Source: JACJXF01 sp964349045
Lineage (GTDB): Bacteria; Bacteroidota; Bacteroidia; Bacteroidales; GCA-2748055
Assembly (NCBI GenBank): GCA_964349045.1
Contig: CAYGFI010000034.1
Coordinates: 1 to 35,151 of the forward strand
Direction: 5' to 3'
DNA: 35,151 nt
The translations under genes were made by a program, and so were the position numbers. The notes under the pieces are model-generated. The model had not been told where the DNA came from and made no database searches. It saw nothing but the letters and a program-made list of their open reading frames with translations. Positions 7,575 to 15,502 of the stretch are shown here, piece after piece; within the stretch, counting starts at the first letter, position 1, and each line of letters starts with the position of its first letter.

Positions 7575-9068
7575 ATGAAGCCTAATTATTTTCTTGCTTT
7601 TGATTTTGGCGCTGAAAGCGGCAGAGCCGTGTTAGGAATTCTTGAAGATCAAAAAATCATTCTGGATGAAATACACCGCTTTCCAACCGGTATGGTAAAA
7701 ATTGATAACCATTTATATTGGAACATTTATCGGTTCTATGAGGAGGTTTTAAAGGCAATTACTTATTGTACTAATTCCCAGCATATTCAACCGGAATCAA
7801 TCGCATTCGATACCTGGGGAGTAGATTTTGGCTTTATGGCCGAAGATAAAACTTTAATTCGTATTCCTTTTGCCTACCGCGATCCCCAAACTACATTAGC
7901 AATGACCGACTTCATTGAAAATGTAATGTCACCCAGGGAAATTTATTCTCTTACCGGAATCTCCATGCAACCCTTTAATAGTCTGTTTCATCTGCATGCA
8001 TTGAGGAGAAACCGTGACAGGGCGCTCCATACTGCTAATCGTCTTCTTTTTATTCCCGATATCTTTAACTTTCTGCTCAGCGGGAAACTTGCTACTGAAT
8101 TCTCTTTTGCCACTACCTCTCAATTATTTAATCCGGTAAAAATGGACTGGGATGAAACCCTGCTCAGCAGTGTCGGACTGGATAAATCATTCATGAATGA
8201 AATTATACCACCTGCAAGCATTATTGGCGACCTGAAGACTGACATTGCAAAATCTGTTGGCGCTGAATCAGTTAAAATTACTGCTGTCTGCTCTCATGAT
8301 ACCGGTAGTGCAATAGTGGCCGTACCTGCAGAGGGCGAAGATTGGGCATATATCAGTTCGGGAACATGGTCGCTTATGGGTGTGGAACTGAAAGATGCCC
8401 TTATTAATGATCTGAGTTTCAATTATAACTTTACCAATGAAGGGGGCGCTGATCATAAAATCTGTTTTCTTAAAAATATAATGGGACTCTGGCTGCTTCA
8501 GCAATGCAGAAATTCATGGTTGAAGACGAACAACAGCATTAATTATGAAGAATTAATCTCGCTATCTATACTGGTTAAACCTTTCAAGTCATTTTTAGAT
8601 CCTGATTATATGGGATTTTATAATCCGGCAGATATGCCTTTTGCAATTGATGAATACTGCATGAAAACCTGGCAGGAGGTCCCGCAGAATATTGGAGAAT
8701 ATGTTCGGCTTATTCTTGAAAGTCTTGCTTTCAAATACAGAATGACTCTGGATCAACTTAAAGAAGTTACAGGTAAACCGATCAACCGGATTCATATTAT
8801 CGGGGGAGGGTCACTTAATAAAACTCTTTGTCAGTTTACTGCCAACGCTACCGGACTTAAAATTATCGCCGGACCTGCCGAAGGTACGGCGGCCGGAAAT
8901 TTACTGATGCAGGCAAAAGCTTTAGGATACATAAAAGATCTTAAGGAGATCAGGCAGGTAGTACGGAACTCCTTCAGCTTTGTTGAATATTATCCTCAGG
9001 ATACCCTGGAATGGAATAAAGCTTATAAGAAATTCTTAATTATTTATGAGAAAACAGTCAATGTGTAG
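7575..9068 (+). CDS. rhaB: Rhamnulokinase (FGGY carbohydrate kinase)
   Basis: This 497-residue FGGY kinase resembles RhaB specifically. It has the N-terminal phosphate-binding loop FDFGAESGRAVLG, the sugar-site DTWGVDFGFM near residue 77, and HDTGSAIVAVP near residue 240 with the catalytic Asp. SSGTWSLMG, TNEGGA and FLKNIMGLWLLQQ follow, all close to E. coli RhaB, then the ATP-site IIGGGSLNKTLCQ near residue 412. It should phosphorylate L-rhamnulose or a closely related ketose at C1. The rhaA isomerase, rhaD aldolase and transporter are absent from the window, so a different 6-deoxyketose or ketose remains possible. It is cotranscribed with the GntR gene (24-bp gap) and ends in a convergent arrangement with the DUF2490 gene. 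Confidence 0.88.
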   Translation: MKPNYFLAFDFGAESGRAVLGILEDQKIILDEIHRFPTGMVKIDNHLYWNIYRFYEEVLKAITYCTNSQHIQPESIAFDTWGVDFGFMAEDKTLIRIPFAYRDPQTTLAMTDFIENVMSPREIYSLTGISMQPFNSLFHLHALRRNRDRALHTANRLLFIPDIFNFLLSGKLATEFSFATTSQLFNPVKMDWDETLLSSVGLDKSFMNEIIPPASIIGDLKTDIAKSVGAESVKITAVCSHDTGSAIVAVPAEGEDWAYISSGTWSLMGVELKDALINDLSFNYNFTNEGGADHKICFLKNIMGLWLLQQCRNSWLKTNNSINYEELISLSILVKPFKSFLDPDYMGFYNPADMPFAIDEYCMKTWQEVPQNIGEYVRLILESLAFKYRMTLDQLKEVTGKPINRIHIIGGGSLNKTLCQFTANATGLKIIAGPAEGTAAGNLLMQAKALGYIKDLKEIRQVVRNSFSFVEYYPQDTLEWNKAYKKFLIIYEKTVNV

Positions 9069-9138
9069 TCCACAATTTATGGTTTCAATTCAGGGGTGAA
9101 GGTGATGATTTAATGTCGGATGATTGGTTTGAATTTAA

Positions 9139-9804
9139 CTAGTTTATAACATAAATCACCCCAAGCCCGATAATAACATCAGTTTCAGGATTTTTCACGT
9201 TAACTTCATACTGATAACGATAGAAGCTATCAATATCCAGTTTATCCGAAACCTTCCAGCTTAATCCTATGGTATACCGGTTTTGACGGAATTCATTTTT
9301 TCCATTCAACTTGAAATGGCTTTCATAGCTGGCATACGGATCAACAAGCTTACTTAGATTGTAATCCAGTTCAAAACGGTTCCTGATATAGTTTGAAGCC
9401 ATCAGAGTGGTATTCTCCCATGAATGTTGATACATTAAGCGATACCCAACCTTAATACCTGTATTAAAAATTTTTGTAGACGTTGAAGCATTAAAAGATA
9501 CCCTCGACCTGTCATATTCATCGAGTTCTGAACCTGTTTGTTCCGGTTGGATAAAACTATGACGGTATAGGGTTTTAACATCCAGGTATCTAAATACTTT
9601 GTACCGTATAGCAAATTCTGAGAATGTGAAATCGTATTGGCTGATATTTTCATTGAACCGGAACTGTTGTTCAAATTCAAAGCGGAATTTGTCATTGATA
9701 TTGTATTTCACAACCGGTCCGGTCCATAGCTGAATATCTTTTTCCTGTGCACCGGCAAAAGAACAAACTCCCGATAAAATCAGGATAAACAATAGTTTCT
9801 TCAT
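9139..9804 (-). CDS. DUF2490 outer-membrane beta-barrel protein
   Basis: This 221-residue protein has a clear signal peptide, with lysines, a hydrophobic core and cleavage near SFAGAQ at residue 20. The mature part alternates aromatic and polar residues in beta strands, such as KDIQLWTGPVVKYNIN and FRFEFEQQFRFN, as in the DUF2490 barrel family common in Bacteroidota. The C-terminus DVIIGLGVIYVIN reads as a closing beta strand. Function is unknown in the family. Its ATG follows directly on the stop codon of the Gfo/Idh gene with no gap, so the two are cotranscribed. It may be a small outer-membrane pore or structural protein. Confidence 0.8.
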   Translation of the reverse strand: MKKLLFILILSGVCSFAGAQEKDIQLWTGPVVKYNINDKFRFEFEQQFRFNENISQYDFTFSEFAIRYKVFRYLDVKTLYRHSFIQPEQTGSELDEYDRSRVSFNASTSTKIFNTGIKVGYRLMYQHSWENTTLMASNYIRNRFELDYNLSKLVDPYASYESHFKLNGKNEFRQNRYTIGLSWKVSDKLDIDSFYRYQYEVNVKNPETDVIIGLGVIYVIN

Positions 9805-10788
9805 TTAATCATAATCTGGATAAACAATATTACACTTCTCTCTGATTGCATCGAGCAATTTCATAAGCTGCAGACTAAATCCGAGTCCCAGGAGAGGGGA
9901 TTCCTTAATTCCTTTTTTCAGGCACCTCATTACTTCCTCGGCTTCATACTCATAACCATTTGCTTTTGCCGGAAACACCAACTCCTCAGGGCTTTCATCG
10001 TGTCTGCTGACAACAATTCCTGCAGGACGAAACCATTGATGTTTGATTTGTATTGTCCCTTTATCACCGTAAATATTGGCGTCTGTTGTTGTAAAGGTTG
10101 CAAAGGTACAATGCAGGCTGGCCAGGGCCCCGCTATCATAAGAAAGGGAGATACTTACCGATTCATCAACACCTGTTGGCGCTTTTATGGCTACAGCCTG
10201 AATTTCCTTTGGATATCCAAGTAACAGGAGACTTAAGAAAACAGGATATATTCCGATATCAAGCAGGCTTCCTCCCCCTAAAAATGGATTAAATAAGCGC
10301 GATTCAGGATTATAGTCAGCTTTAAAACCAAAATCTGCATTCAGTATTTTTATATCTCCTATTTGGCCTTCTCTGATCAGCTCAAGTGTTTTCTCAATTC
10401 CCGGAAGAAATCGGGTCCAGATGGCTTCCATCAGAAAAATCTTGTTTTCCCTGGCTGTTTTAACGAGTATCTCAAGTTGTTTGGAATTAATGGTAAAAGG
10501 TTTTTCACATAACACGGGTTTGCCTTTTTGCAGACACAACAACGCGTTCTCAAAATGAAGGTGGTGTGGAGTTGCTATGTAGATTACTTCTACATCCGGA
10601 TCATCAGCAAGTTCCTGGTAACTTCCAAAAACTTTTTGGAAACCAAATTCATGGGCGAATGCGGCAGCTCTTTCATAAGAACGGGAGGCTACAGCATATA
10701 ACTCTGCACCTTCTGCTACTTTGAGTCCTGCCACAAATCCTCGTGAAATATGTCCCGGGGCCAGGATGCCCCATCTTATTTTATGCAT
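9805..10788 (-). CDS. Gfo/Idh/MocA family NAD(P)-dependent oxidoreductase
   Basis: This 327-residue protein opens with a Rossmann fold, IRWGILAPGHISRGF, with GAPGHIS-type spacing for NAD(P) binding. It continues with YIATPHHLHFENALL and the family hallmark GKPVLCEKPFTIN near residue 95, where the Lys of EKP is catalytic in many members. The C-terminal half has the GGGSLLDIGIYPVFL motif seen in dihydrodiol and glucose-fructose oxidoreductase types. The expected role is oxidation or reduction of a sugar, inositol or sugar derivative; substrate unknown. Its start overlaps the end of the aldo/keto reductase gene by 8 bp, and its stop abuts the DUF2490 start, so the three form a tight operon. Confidence 0.9.
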   Translation of the reverse strand: MHKIRWGILAPGHISRGFVAGLKVAEGAELYAVASRSYERAAAFAHEFGFQKVFGSYQELADDPDVEVIYIATPHHLHFENALLCLQKGKPVLCEKPFTINSKQLEILVKTARENKIFLMEAIWTRFLPGIEKTLELIREGQIGDIKILNADFGFKADYNPESRLFNPFLGGGSLLDIGIYPVFLSLLLLGYPKEIQAVAIKAPTGVDESVSISLSYDSGALASLHCTFATFTTTDANIYGDKGTIQIKHQWFRPAGIVVSRHDESPEELVFPAKANGYEYEAEEVMRCLKKGIKESPLLGLGFSLQLMKLLDAIREKCNIVYPDYD

Positions 10789-11776
10789 GTGTTATAAGTA
10801 TTTCTTCAATTTTCTGTAACTCTTCTTTCGAAAACTCCAGGTTTTGCAAACACTTCAGGTTGTCGCTAAGCTGTTGAATACTGCTGGCGCCAATAAGGGC
10901 TGATGTAATCCTATCGTCTTTCAGAAGCCATGCTAATGCCATCTGTGCCAGTTTTTGTCCGCGTTCAGATGCAACGGTATTCAGTCTTTTTATTTTAACA
11001 AGATATTCCGGGGTGATTTGTTCCTTTTTCAGAAAAACGGCTTTGCTTGCTCTTGAGCCCTCGGGTATCCCGCTTATGTAGCGATCTGTTAGCATTCCCT
11101 GTGCAAGAGGAGAAAAGGCTATGCAACCTATATTCTTGTCATCAAGCACCTCAAGTAATCCATCTTCAACCCATCTTTCGAACATGGAATATTTGGGTTG
11201 ATGAATCAGACATGGCGTACCTAATTGCTTAAGAATTTCGGCAGCTTCAGCCGTTTGCCTGGCGCTATAGTTAGAAATTCCAACATAAAGCGCTTTTCCC
11301 TGCCGAACTGCATGATCCAGGGCCATCATGGTTTCTTCAAGCGGAGTGTTTGGATCGGGACGATGAGAGTAGAAAATGTCAACATATTCCAGCCGCATCC
11401 GTTTAAGACTCTGGTCGAGGCTTGAAATCAGGTATTTCCGTGATCCCCATTCACCATAAGGTCCCGGCCACATATAGTAACCGGCTTTGGTTGAGATGAT
11501 CATCTGATCCCGATAACTTCTGAAATCCTGATTCATAATCTTTCCGAAATTCTCTTCGGCTGATCCAGGGGGAGGTCCATAGTTGTTAGCCAGATCAAAA
11601 TGTGTGATACCAGCATCAAATGCACTCCGCAAAATAGCTCTTCCGTTTTCGTAATTATCAATCCCTCCGAAATTGTGCCATAAACCGAGTGATATGGCTG
11701 GTAATAAAACACCGCTTCTGCCACTCCTGCGATAGATCATATTCTGGTAACGATCTGGTGATGCCTGAAAGCTCAT
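10781..11776 (-). CDS. yghZ: Aldo/keto reductase, YghZ / L-glyceraldehyde-3-phosphate reductase type
   Basis: This 331-residue TIM-barrel reductase matches E. coli YghZ (AKR14 type) along its length. Shared stretches include AFDAGITHFDLANNYGPPPG, the active-site Lys in ISTKAGYYMWPGPYG, the His in DIFYSHRPDPNTP, and near the C-terminus LLKDDRITSALIGASS. YghZ reduces L-glyceraldehyde 3-phosphate and methylglyoxal with NADPH, so a role in detoxifying or reducing short aldehydes is likely. The kinase at 7575-9068 might indirectly supply lactaldehyde through rhamnose breakdown, but that link is speculation. It is the first gene of the three-gene leftward operon. No convincing TAnnTTTG promoter was found immediately upstream. 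Confidence 0.9.
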   Translation of the reverse strand: MSFQASPDRYQNMIYRRSGRSGVLLPAISLGLWHNFGGIDNYENGRAILRSAFDAGITHFDLANNYGPPPGSAEENFGKIMNQDFRSYRDQMIISTKAGYYMWPGPYGEWGSRKYLISSLDQSLKRMRLEYVDIFYSHRPDPNTPLEETMMALDHAVRQGKALYVGISNYSARQTAEAAEILKQLGTPCLIHQPKYSMFERWVEDGLLEVLDDKNIGCIAFSPLAQGMLTDRYISGIPEGSRASKAVFLKKEQITPEYLVKIKRLNTVASERGQKLAQMALAWLLKDDRITSALIGASSIQQLSDNLKCLQNLEFSKEELQKIEEILITHA

Positions 11777-12264
11777 AACGTTATTTTTTTATATCAATAT
11801 TAGGATTAAGATTTGTATTCCAAAATTTAAACCAGCAACTCTACTTAGGCCTTCGCAATTGCAAGTCCTAAACCGGATCTGCCTTTACCAATTGAATGAT
11901 CGGTTTCAACTTGCCTGAACCGATCAAAAATTTGGCAGTCAGACTTTTAGAATCTTCATTTTTAAGCCGGAAATTCCCGTAAATCATCGAAAAAGCAAGC
12001 AGTATTGCAATATTCTGAAGTAACTCTATGAAAAACGATAAATGCATTTCCGGAAAAAACGTTTAAAATCTGTTTTTGAATAAATTCTGCAAGATACATA
12101 TTAATTGATTTATTTGTGAAACTCAAATTTCAAAAACACAGGGAATTGGAATTTATATATTAAACGACTGTTTGCCGAAACGATTGTAAAGTCAGTAATC
12201 CCGGTAGCACAACTTGTCCCGAACCGAAAGCCGGGAGCCTGCCTGTATAAATGAGTTTAATACT
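11777..12264. other. Gene-free 488-bp spacer
   Basis: No supportable coding region, tRNA or strong terminator was seen between the TonB receptor stop and the aldo/keto reductase start. The spacer is AT-rich and contains one copy of a 22-bp sequence found again at 27622-27643. A GC-richer patch near 12218-12245 has no clear hairpin with a T-tract. It may hold the promoter of the reductase operon and the 3' end of the receptor mRNA. Confidence 0.6.
11816..11837 (-). repeat. 22-bp dispersed repeat, copy 1
   Basis: The 22 bases starting TATTCCAAAATTTAAACC and ending AGCA are identical to those at 27622-27643. On the minus strand the copy lies about 40-61 bp upstream of the aldo/keto reductase start. 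The second copy is likewise upstream of a leftward gene. An exact 22-bp match is unlikely by chance in 35 kb. Confidence 0.75.
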
Positions 12265-14496
12265 TCAATCTCCTCCAAAGGGAATTTTAAAAGTCAAAGA
12301 AACATTTCGTCCCGGGTTAAATAAATACACTTCCTTAAGTGTAGACAGGTGGTCTGTATATTTTACATCAAAAATATTGTCTGTGCTTAAAATTATAGAC
12401 AGCACCTGGTTCCCGGTTTTAATTTTTCCCCCGACACCAATGTCAACGATTGTGTAACTGCCTGTCGTAGTTTCATCCGGTGCGGCCCTGTTCTGATCAA
12501 ATGCAGTGCAGGAATGAATTACGATAAAAGCATTTTTTAAAGCGCTGATTTTATCCGTTTCTCCCATTAGCTCAAAATTCAATTTATTGGCAGGTATGAA
12601 GGGCAGGAAGTTGCCATTATTCTGTTTACCTGAAACAGTAGCGAAGGTAGATTCAAAGTGAAGCCAGTCCGCCGGTTTTGGATGTATATGCAAGCCGGCT
12701 TCTCCTCCCGATAAAACCGAATTATTTTGCATATACTGATATTCAGGTATTCCTGAAGAGGCAGTTTCGCCGGTTGGAGCAATAAAAATGTAATGCTTAA
12801 TTACATTATAAAATCCGGCCAGATCGAAAGTAAAATTATCTTTATGTATATGAATACTAATATCACCTTCGTAGGAATTTTCGGGTACCAGATTTGCGTT
12901 TCCTTTTTCATAACGGGTTTCATGCTGGCCGTCTGATGTAAGTTCAGCCATGTTGGGAGTTCTGAAAGCGGCAGCAAAATTGGTTCTAAGTATTGCAGCT
13001 TTTGTTAAGGAGTAAACTGCTCCGGCTGAACCACTTACGCTACTATAATTTTTATTCAGGGGAATTCTGTAACCCGGGAAACCTTCATTTCCCACAGGTC
13101 TTGAAGATAAAGTTTTATAATCGTACCGTGTACCAATTTGTATTTTCAAAAGAGGCAATATTGTTCGTTGTATTAATCCAAATAAGGAATAATTGTTGGA
13201 GCGGGAGTCAGGTAACAGAATGGTTTCGCGCCTGTTCAAATTGGTATTAAATTGGTTTATTCCCTGCAAACCAAAAATATAATTTGATTCTTCATCTGAG
13301 GGCAGATATAACTTACTCTCATAAATTATGGTTGCAAGTTTCATCTGGAGCTCATATTCATCTTTTTCACCAAAATGTATTAATTCGGTATTTTGAAAAG
13401 AGGAATTAATATCAAGTTTAAACCGACCCATATAAATCTTATTTTGAGATGAAAGTAAATGGGTAATGAACTCCTGATAATAAATTTCATTTTTTCTTCC
13501 TCTTTTTTCAATATCTGCAATTGCTGTTTCTTCGACAAGTCCTGATTTCTGATCCGAATAATCGTAGTAAAGTTTAAAAACGCCGGTTTTACCTGAAAAA
13601 CCTCCATTTGACTTAACGGAATATTCATTAAACCTTGAATTTGGAGTAAACTTACCACCTCCCTGTAAAAAATCAGAATGGGTCTTATGCCCCATCCGTA
13701 TTCCCCCGAATAATTTTTCAGAGCTTCCTTTAATTCCTATATTATTACTTATTCCCAATGTATTGGAGAACAATTGAATATTGTAATCCCCCTGAAAACT
13801 TCCAACAGGAGCAGGCTTTTCTTTGATAAAATTCAGAACTCCCCCTATGGCATCCGATCCGTAAAGCAATGAAGCAGGACCTTTTATCACCTCAACTTCA
13901 TCAATGCCAAACTCGTCAATACCGAGAGGATGATGACTGGAATATTGATAATTTTCAAAGCGTACACCATTATTCAGAACCAGGATATCATTCATTGACA
14001 GGCCTCTGATTACCGGTTTTGAAACTCCAACGCCTTTGGATATCATATCAATTCCGGGAATCTTCCTTAATGTTTGGGTAAAATTTGGATTAGGAAGAAT
14101 TTCCTGTTGGTTTAATTTTAACAGATCAATTTTAACAGCATTTTCATGCTGGGTTGAATTAAATCCCCCGGAAATAACAATTTCCTCACCCTGAATAGTC
14201 GAATTTTCAAGCATAGCATTAAAAATCACACTTTCGCCGGAAAGCGACAGGTTTTTAATCAGGGTCTTATAACCCACGTATGATATCTGAAGTTTATGGT
14301 TCCCGGCAGGCAGATTCTGTAATACATAATTACCGTTGATATCTGCTATTGTACCTTTATTCAGCTCGGGAAAGTAAATAGTTGCTCCCGTTAATGGAAA
14401 ATTATTTGTATCGGATATTTTTCCGGTTATATTGTTTTGCGCACCTCCCAATGCAAATATCCCTGCCAGAAGGCTAAGCAATAGAATTTTTTTCAT
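12265..14496 (-). CDS. TonB-dependent receptor with carboxypeptidase-D-like N-terminal domain
   Basis: This 743-residue outer-membrane receptor has a signal peptide ending near LGGAQ (residue 20). A CarboxypepD_reg-like beta-sandwich (about 24-105) shows ITGKISDTNNFPLTGATIYF and GNYVLQNLPAG. The plug (about 120-240) has GVSKPVIRGLSMNDILVL and VEVIKGPASLLYGSDAIGG, and the remainder is a 22-strand barrel. It would import a scarce ligand using TonB energy. It is single-component: no SusD partner lies nearby. The gene directly upstream encodes a small His/Cys membrane protein (57-bp gap), a pairing that hints at a metal or metal-chelate substrate. Ligand assignment is inference and not firm. Confidence 0.93.
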   Translation of the reverse strand: MKKILLLSLLAGIFALGGAQNNITGKISDTNNFPLTGATIYFPELNKGTIADINGNYVLQNLPAGNHKLQISYVGYKTLIKNLSLSGESVIFNAMLENSTIQGEEIVISGGFNSTQHENAVKIDLLKLNQQEILPNPNFTQTLRKIPGIDMISKGVGVSKPVIRGLSMNDILVLNNGVRFENYQYSSHHPLGIDEFGIDEVEVIKGPASLLYGSDAIGGVLNFIKEKPAPVGSFQGDYNIQLFSNTLGISNNIGIKGSSEKLFGGIRMGHKTHSDFLQGGGKFTPNSRFNEYSVKSNGGFSGKTGVFKLYYDYSDQKSGLVEETAIADIEKRGRKNEIYYQEFITHLLSSQNKIYMGRFKLDINSSFQNTELIHFGEKDEYELQMKLATIIYESKLYLPSDEESNYIFGLQGINQFNTNLNRRETILLPDSRSNNYSLFGLIQRTILPLLKIQIGTRYDYKTLSSRPVGNEGFPGYRIPLNKNYSSVSGSAGAVYSLTKAAILRTNFAAAFRTPNMAELTSDGQHETRYEKGNANLVPENSYEGDISIHIHKDNFTFDLAGFYNVIKHYIFIAPTGETASSGIPEYQYMQNNSVLSGGEAGLHIHPKPADWLHFESTFATVSGKQNNGNFLPFIPANKLNFELMGETDKISALKNAFIVIHSCTAFDQNRAAPDETTTGSYTIVDIGVGGKIKTGNQVLSIILSTDNIFDVKYTDHLSTLKEVYLFNPGRNVSLTFKIPFGGD

Positions 14497-14553
14497 TTCC
14501 TGTTGATTATGAATAATACAAATCCGGGTTAGTCATCTTTTGGATGAATTTTT

Positions 14554-14910
14554 CTAATTTGTATGCACAGGAGGCGCCCGAAGAAGGAAAGAATACCTTA
14601 AGGATAATTTATTGATTGAAAGGTGGTAGTCCTCAGGGTAAGATTCATTGTATTTCTGTTTTGGCGGAATCTCGTGAAAATATACCATTGAGGATGAAGA
14701 AAACTCATATGCACAGATATCACAATGGTCGTAAACTTCATTAAATTGTTGTACTGACTTTTCATTGCTGGAAATCCTTTCATGTTGATGCTGAAACATA
14801 ACAATTAATGGCATCAACATTATTATAACCATCCAGCAGGATAGCATATTCAGGCTAAATTTATTACTGTTCGACATTATTGAAACACTGGTATGTAATT
14901 GAAATTTCAA
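14554..14910 (-). CDS. Small membrane or exported protein with His/Cys cluster, possible metal handling
   Basis: This 118-residue protein has a hydrophobic segment at about residues 20-38 that may be a signal anchor. It is followed by FQHQHER (His41, His43) and DHCDICAYEF (His62, Cys63, Cys66), a compact potential metal-binding set. The C-terminus carries LLRAPP. An alternative start at Met12 (base 14877) would give a more normal N-terminus. I do not recognise a named family. The layout (short, membrane-associated, His and CxxC) recalls small proteins found next to metal-related TonB receptors. It lies between a redoxin gene and the TonB receptor gene on the same strand, which supports a shared role. 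Expression and function are unproven. Confidence 0.65.
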   Translation of the reverse strand: MKFQLHTSVSIMSNSNKFSLNMLSCWMVIIMLMPLIVMFQHQHERISSNEKSVQQFNEVYDHCDICAYEFSSSSMVYFHEIPPKQKYNESYPEDYHLSINKLSLRYSFLLRAPPVHTN

Positions 14911-14948
14911 ACCATCAGATACTGTAACATAACAATGGTTATTTTGTT

Positions 14949-15410
14949 TTAAACCGGAAAGATGGTTCGAATTAACTTATCAATTTCAACAGGTCGGAAA
15001 CCCCGCGTAAATGCAATCATTCGACCTTCAGAATCAAACATATAATTACGGGGAACGGCCTTCTCTGCAAATTTTGAATATATTTCCCCATTGGGATCTG
15101 CAATCATCTTAATATTGGTACTATAGTCTTTACGGTACGTTTTAACCTGTTCATGATCACAATCTCTTCCAAATGCCAGAACATTCAGCAAATTAACATT
15201 CTTTGAAAAAAGATTCTGTTCAAGGTAATTAAAGTTATTCCTGCAATGTCTGCAACTTGTCGTAAAGAGGATAATTAATACAGGTTTACCTGAAAGGATT
15301 AAAGAAGAAAATGAATTCCCGGATTCATCCAGCCAGGTAAAATCCGGAAGTTCTTGTCCTGTTTTCAGGAAATTAAACTCATCAATTGAACCTGAAAAAT
15401 ATTTCTCCAT
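14949..15410 (-). CDS. Thioredoxin-like / TlpA-type redoxin
   Basis: This 153-residue protein has a thioredoxin fold. The opening motif GQELPDFTWLDESG is AhpC/TSA-like. The active site is TTSCRHCRNN (Cys53-x-x-Cys56) after the strand KPVLIILF, and the cis-Pro region is KAVPRNYMFDSEGRM near residue 117. TlpA and ResA-type proteins reduce disulfides in the envelope, but no signal peptide is visible here (N-terminus MEKYFSG), so it may be cytoplasmic or the start may lie elsewhere. The downstream neighbour is the His/Cys protein, whose CxxC is a possible substrate. The upstream neighbour, 92 bp away, is the ABC transporter gene. Same-strand spacing allows one transcript. Confidence 0.82.
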   Translation of the reverse strand: MEKYFSGSIDEFNFLKTGQELPDFTWLDESGNSFSSLILSGKPVLIILFTTSCRHCRNNFNYLEQNLFSKNVNLLNVLAFGRDCDHEQVKTYRKDYSTNIKMIADPNGEIYSKFAEKAVPRNYMFDSEGRMIAFTRGFRPVEIDKLIRTIFPV

Positions 15411-15502
15411 TTAATTGACCTGTTTGGTAATCTCTTCTAACTCAAGTTATTTAGTCTGAAGTTCTGATCTTCATTCGGTAGAATAGTTGATCTCTTTAAT
15501 CA

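Noticed and set aside
10781..10788. Possible frameshift between the aldo/keto reductase and Gfo/Idh genes
   Set aside because: Both proteins are complete at each end and of normal family length. The 8-bp overlap is ordinary operon packing.
11777..12264. A tRNA or small RNA in the 488-bp spacer
   Set aside because: No cloverleaf, no CCA-type acceptor end and no promoter-plus-terminator pair could be found by eye.
12251..12457. Rightward ORF of 68 residues antisense to the TonB receptor
   Set aside because: It lies almost wholly in the coding sequence of a well-supported gene, has no recognisable domain, and has no promoter or good start of its own.
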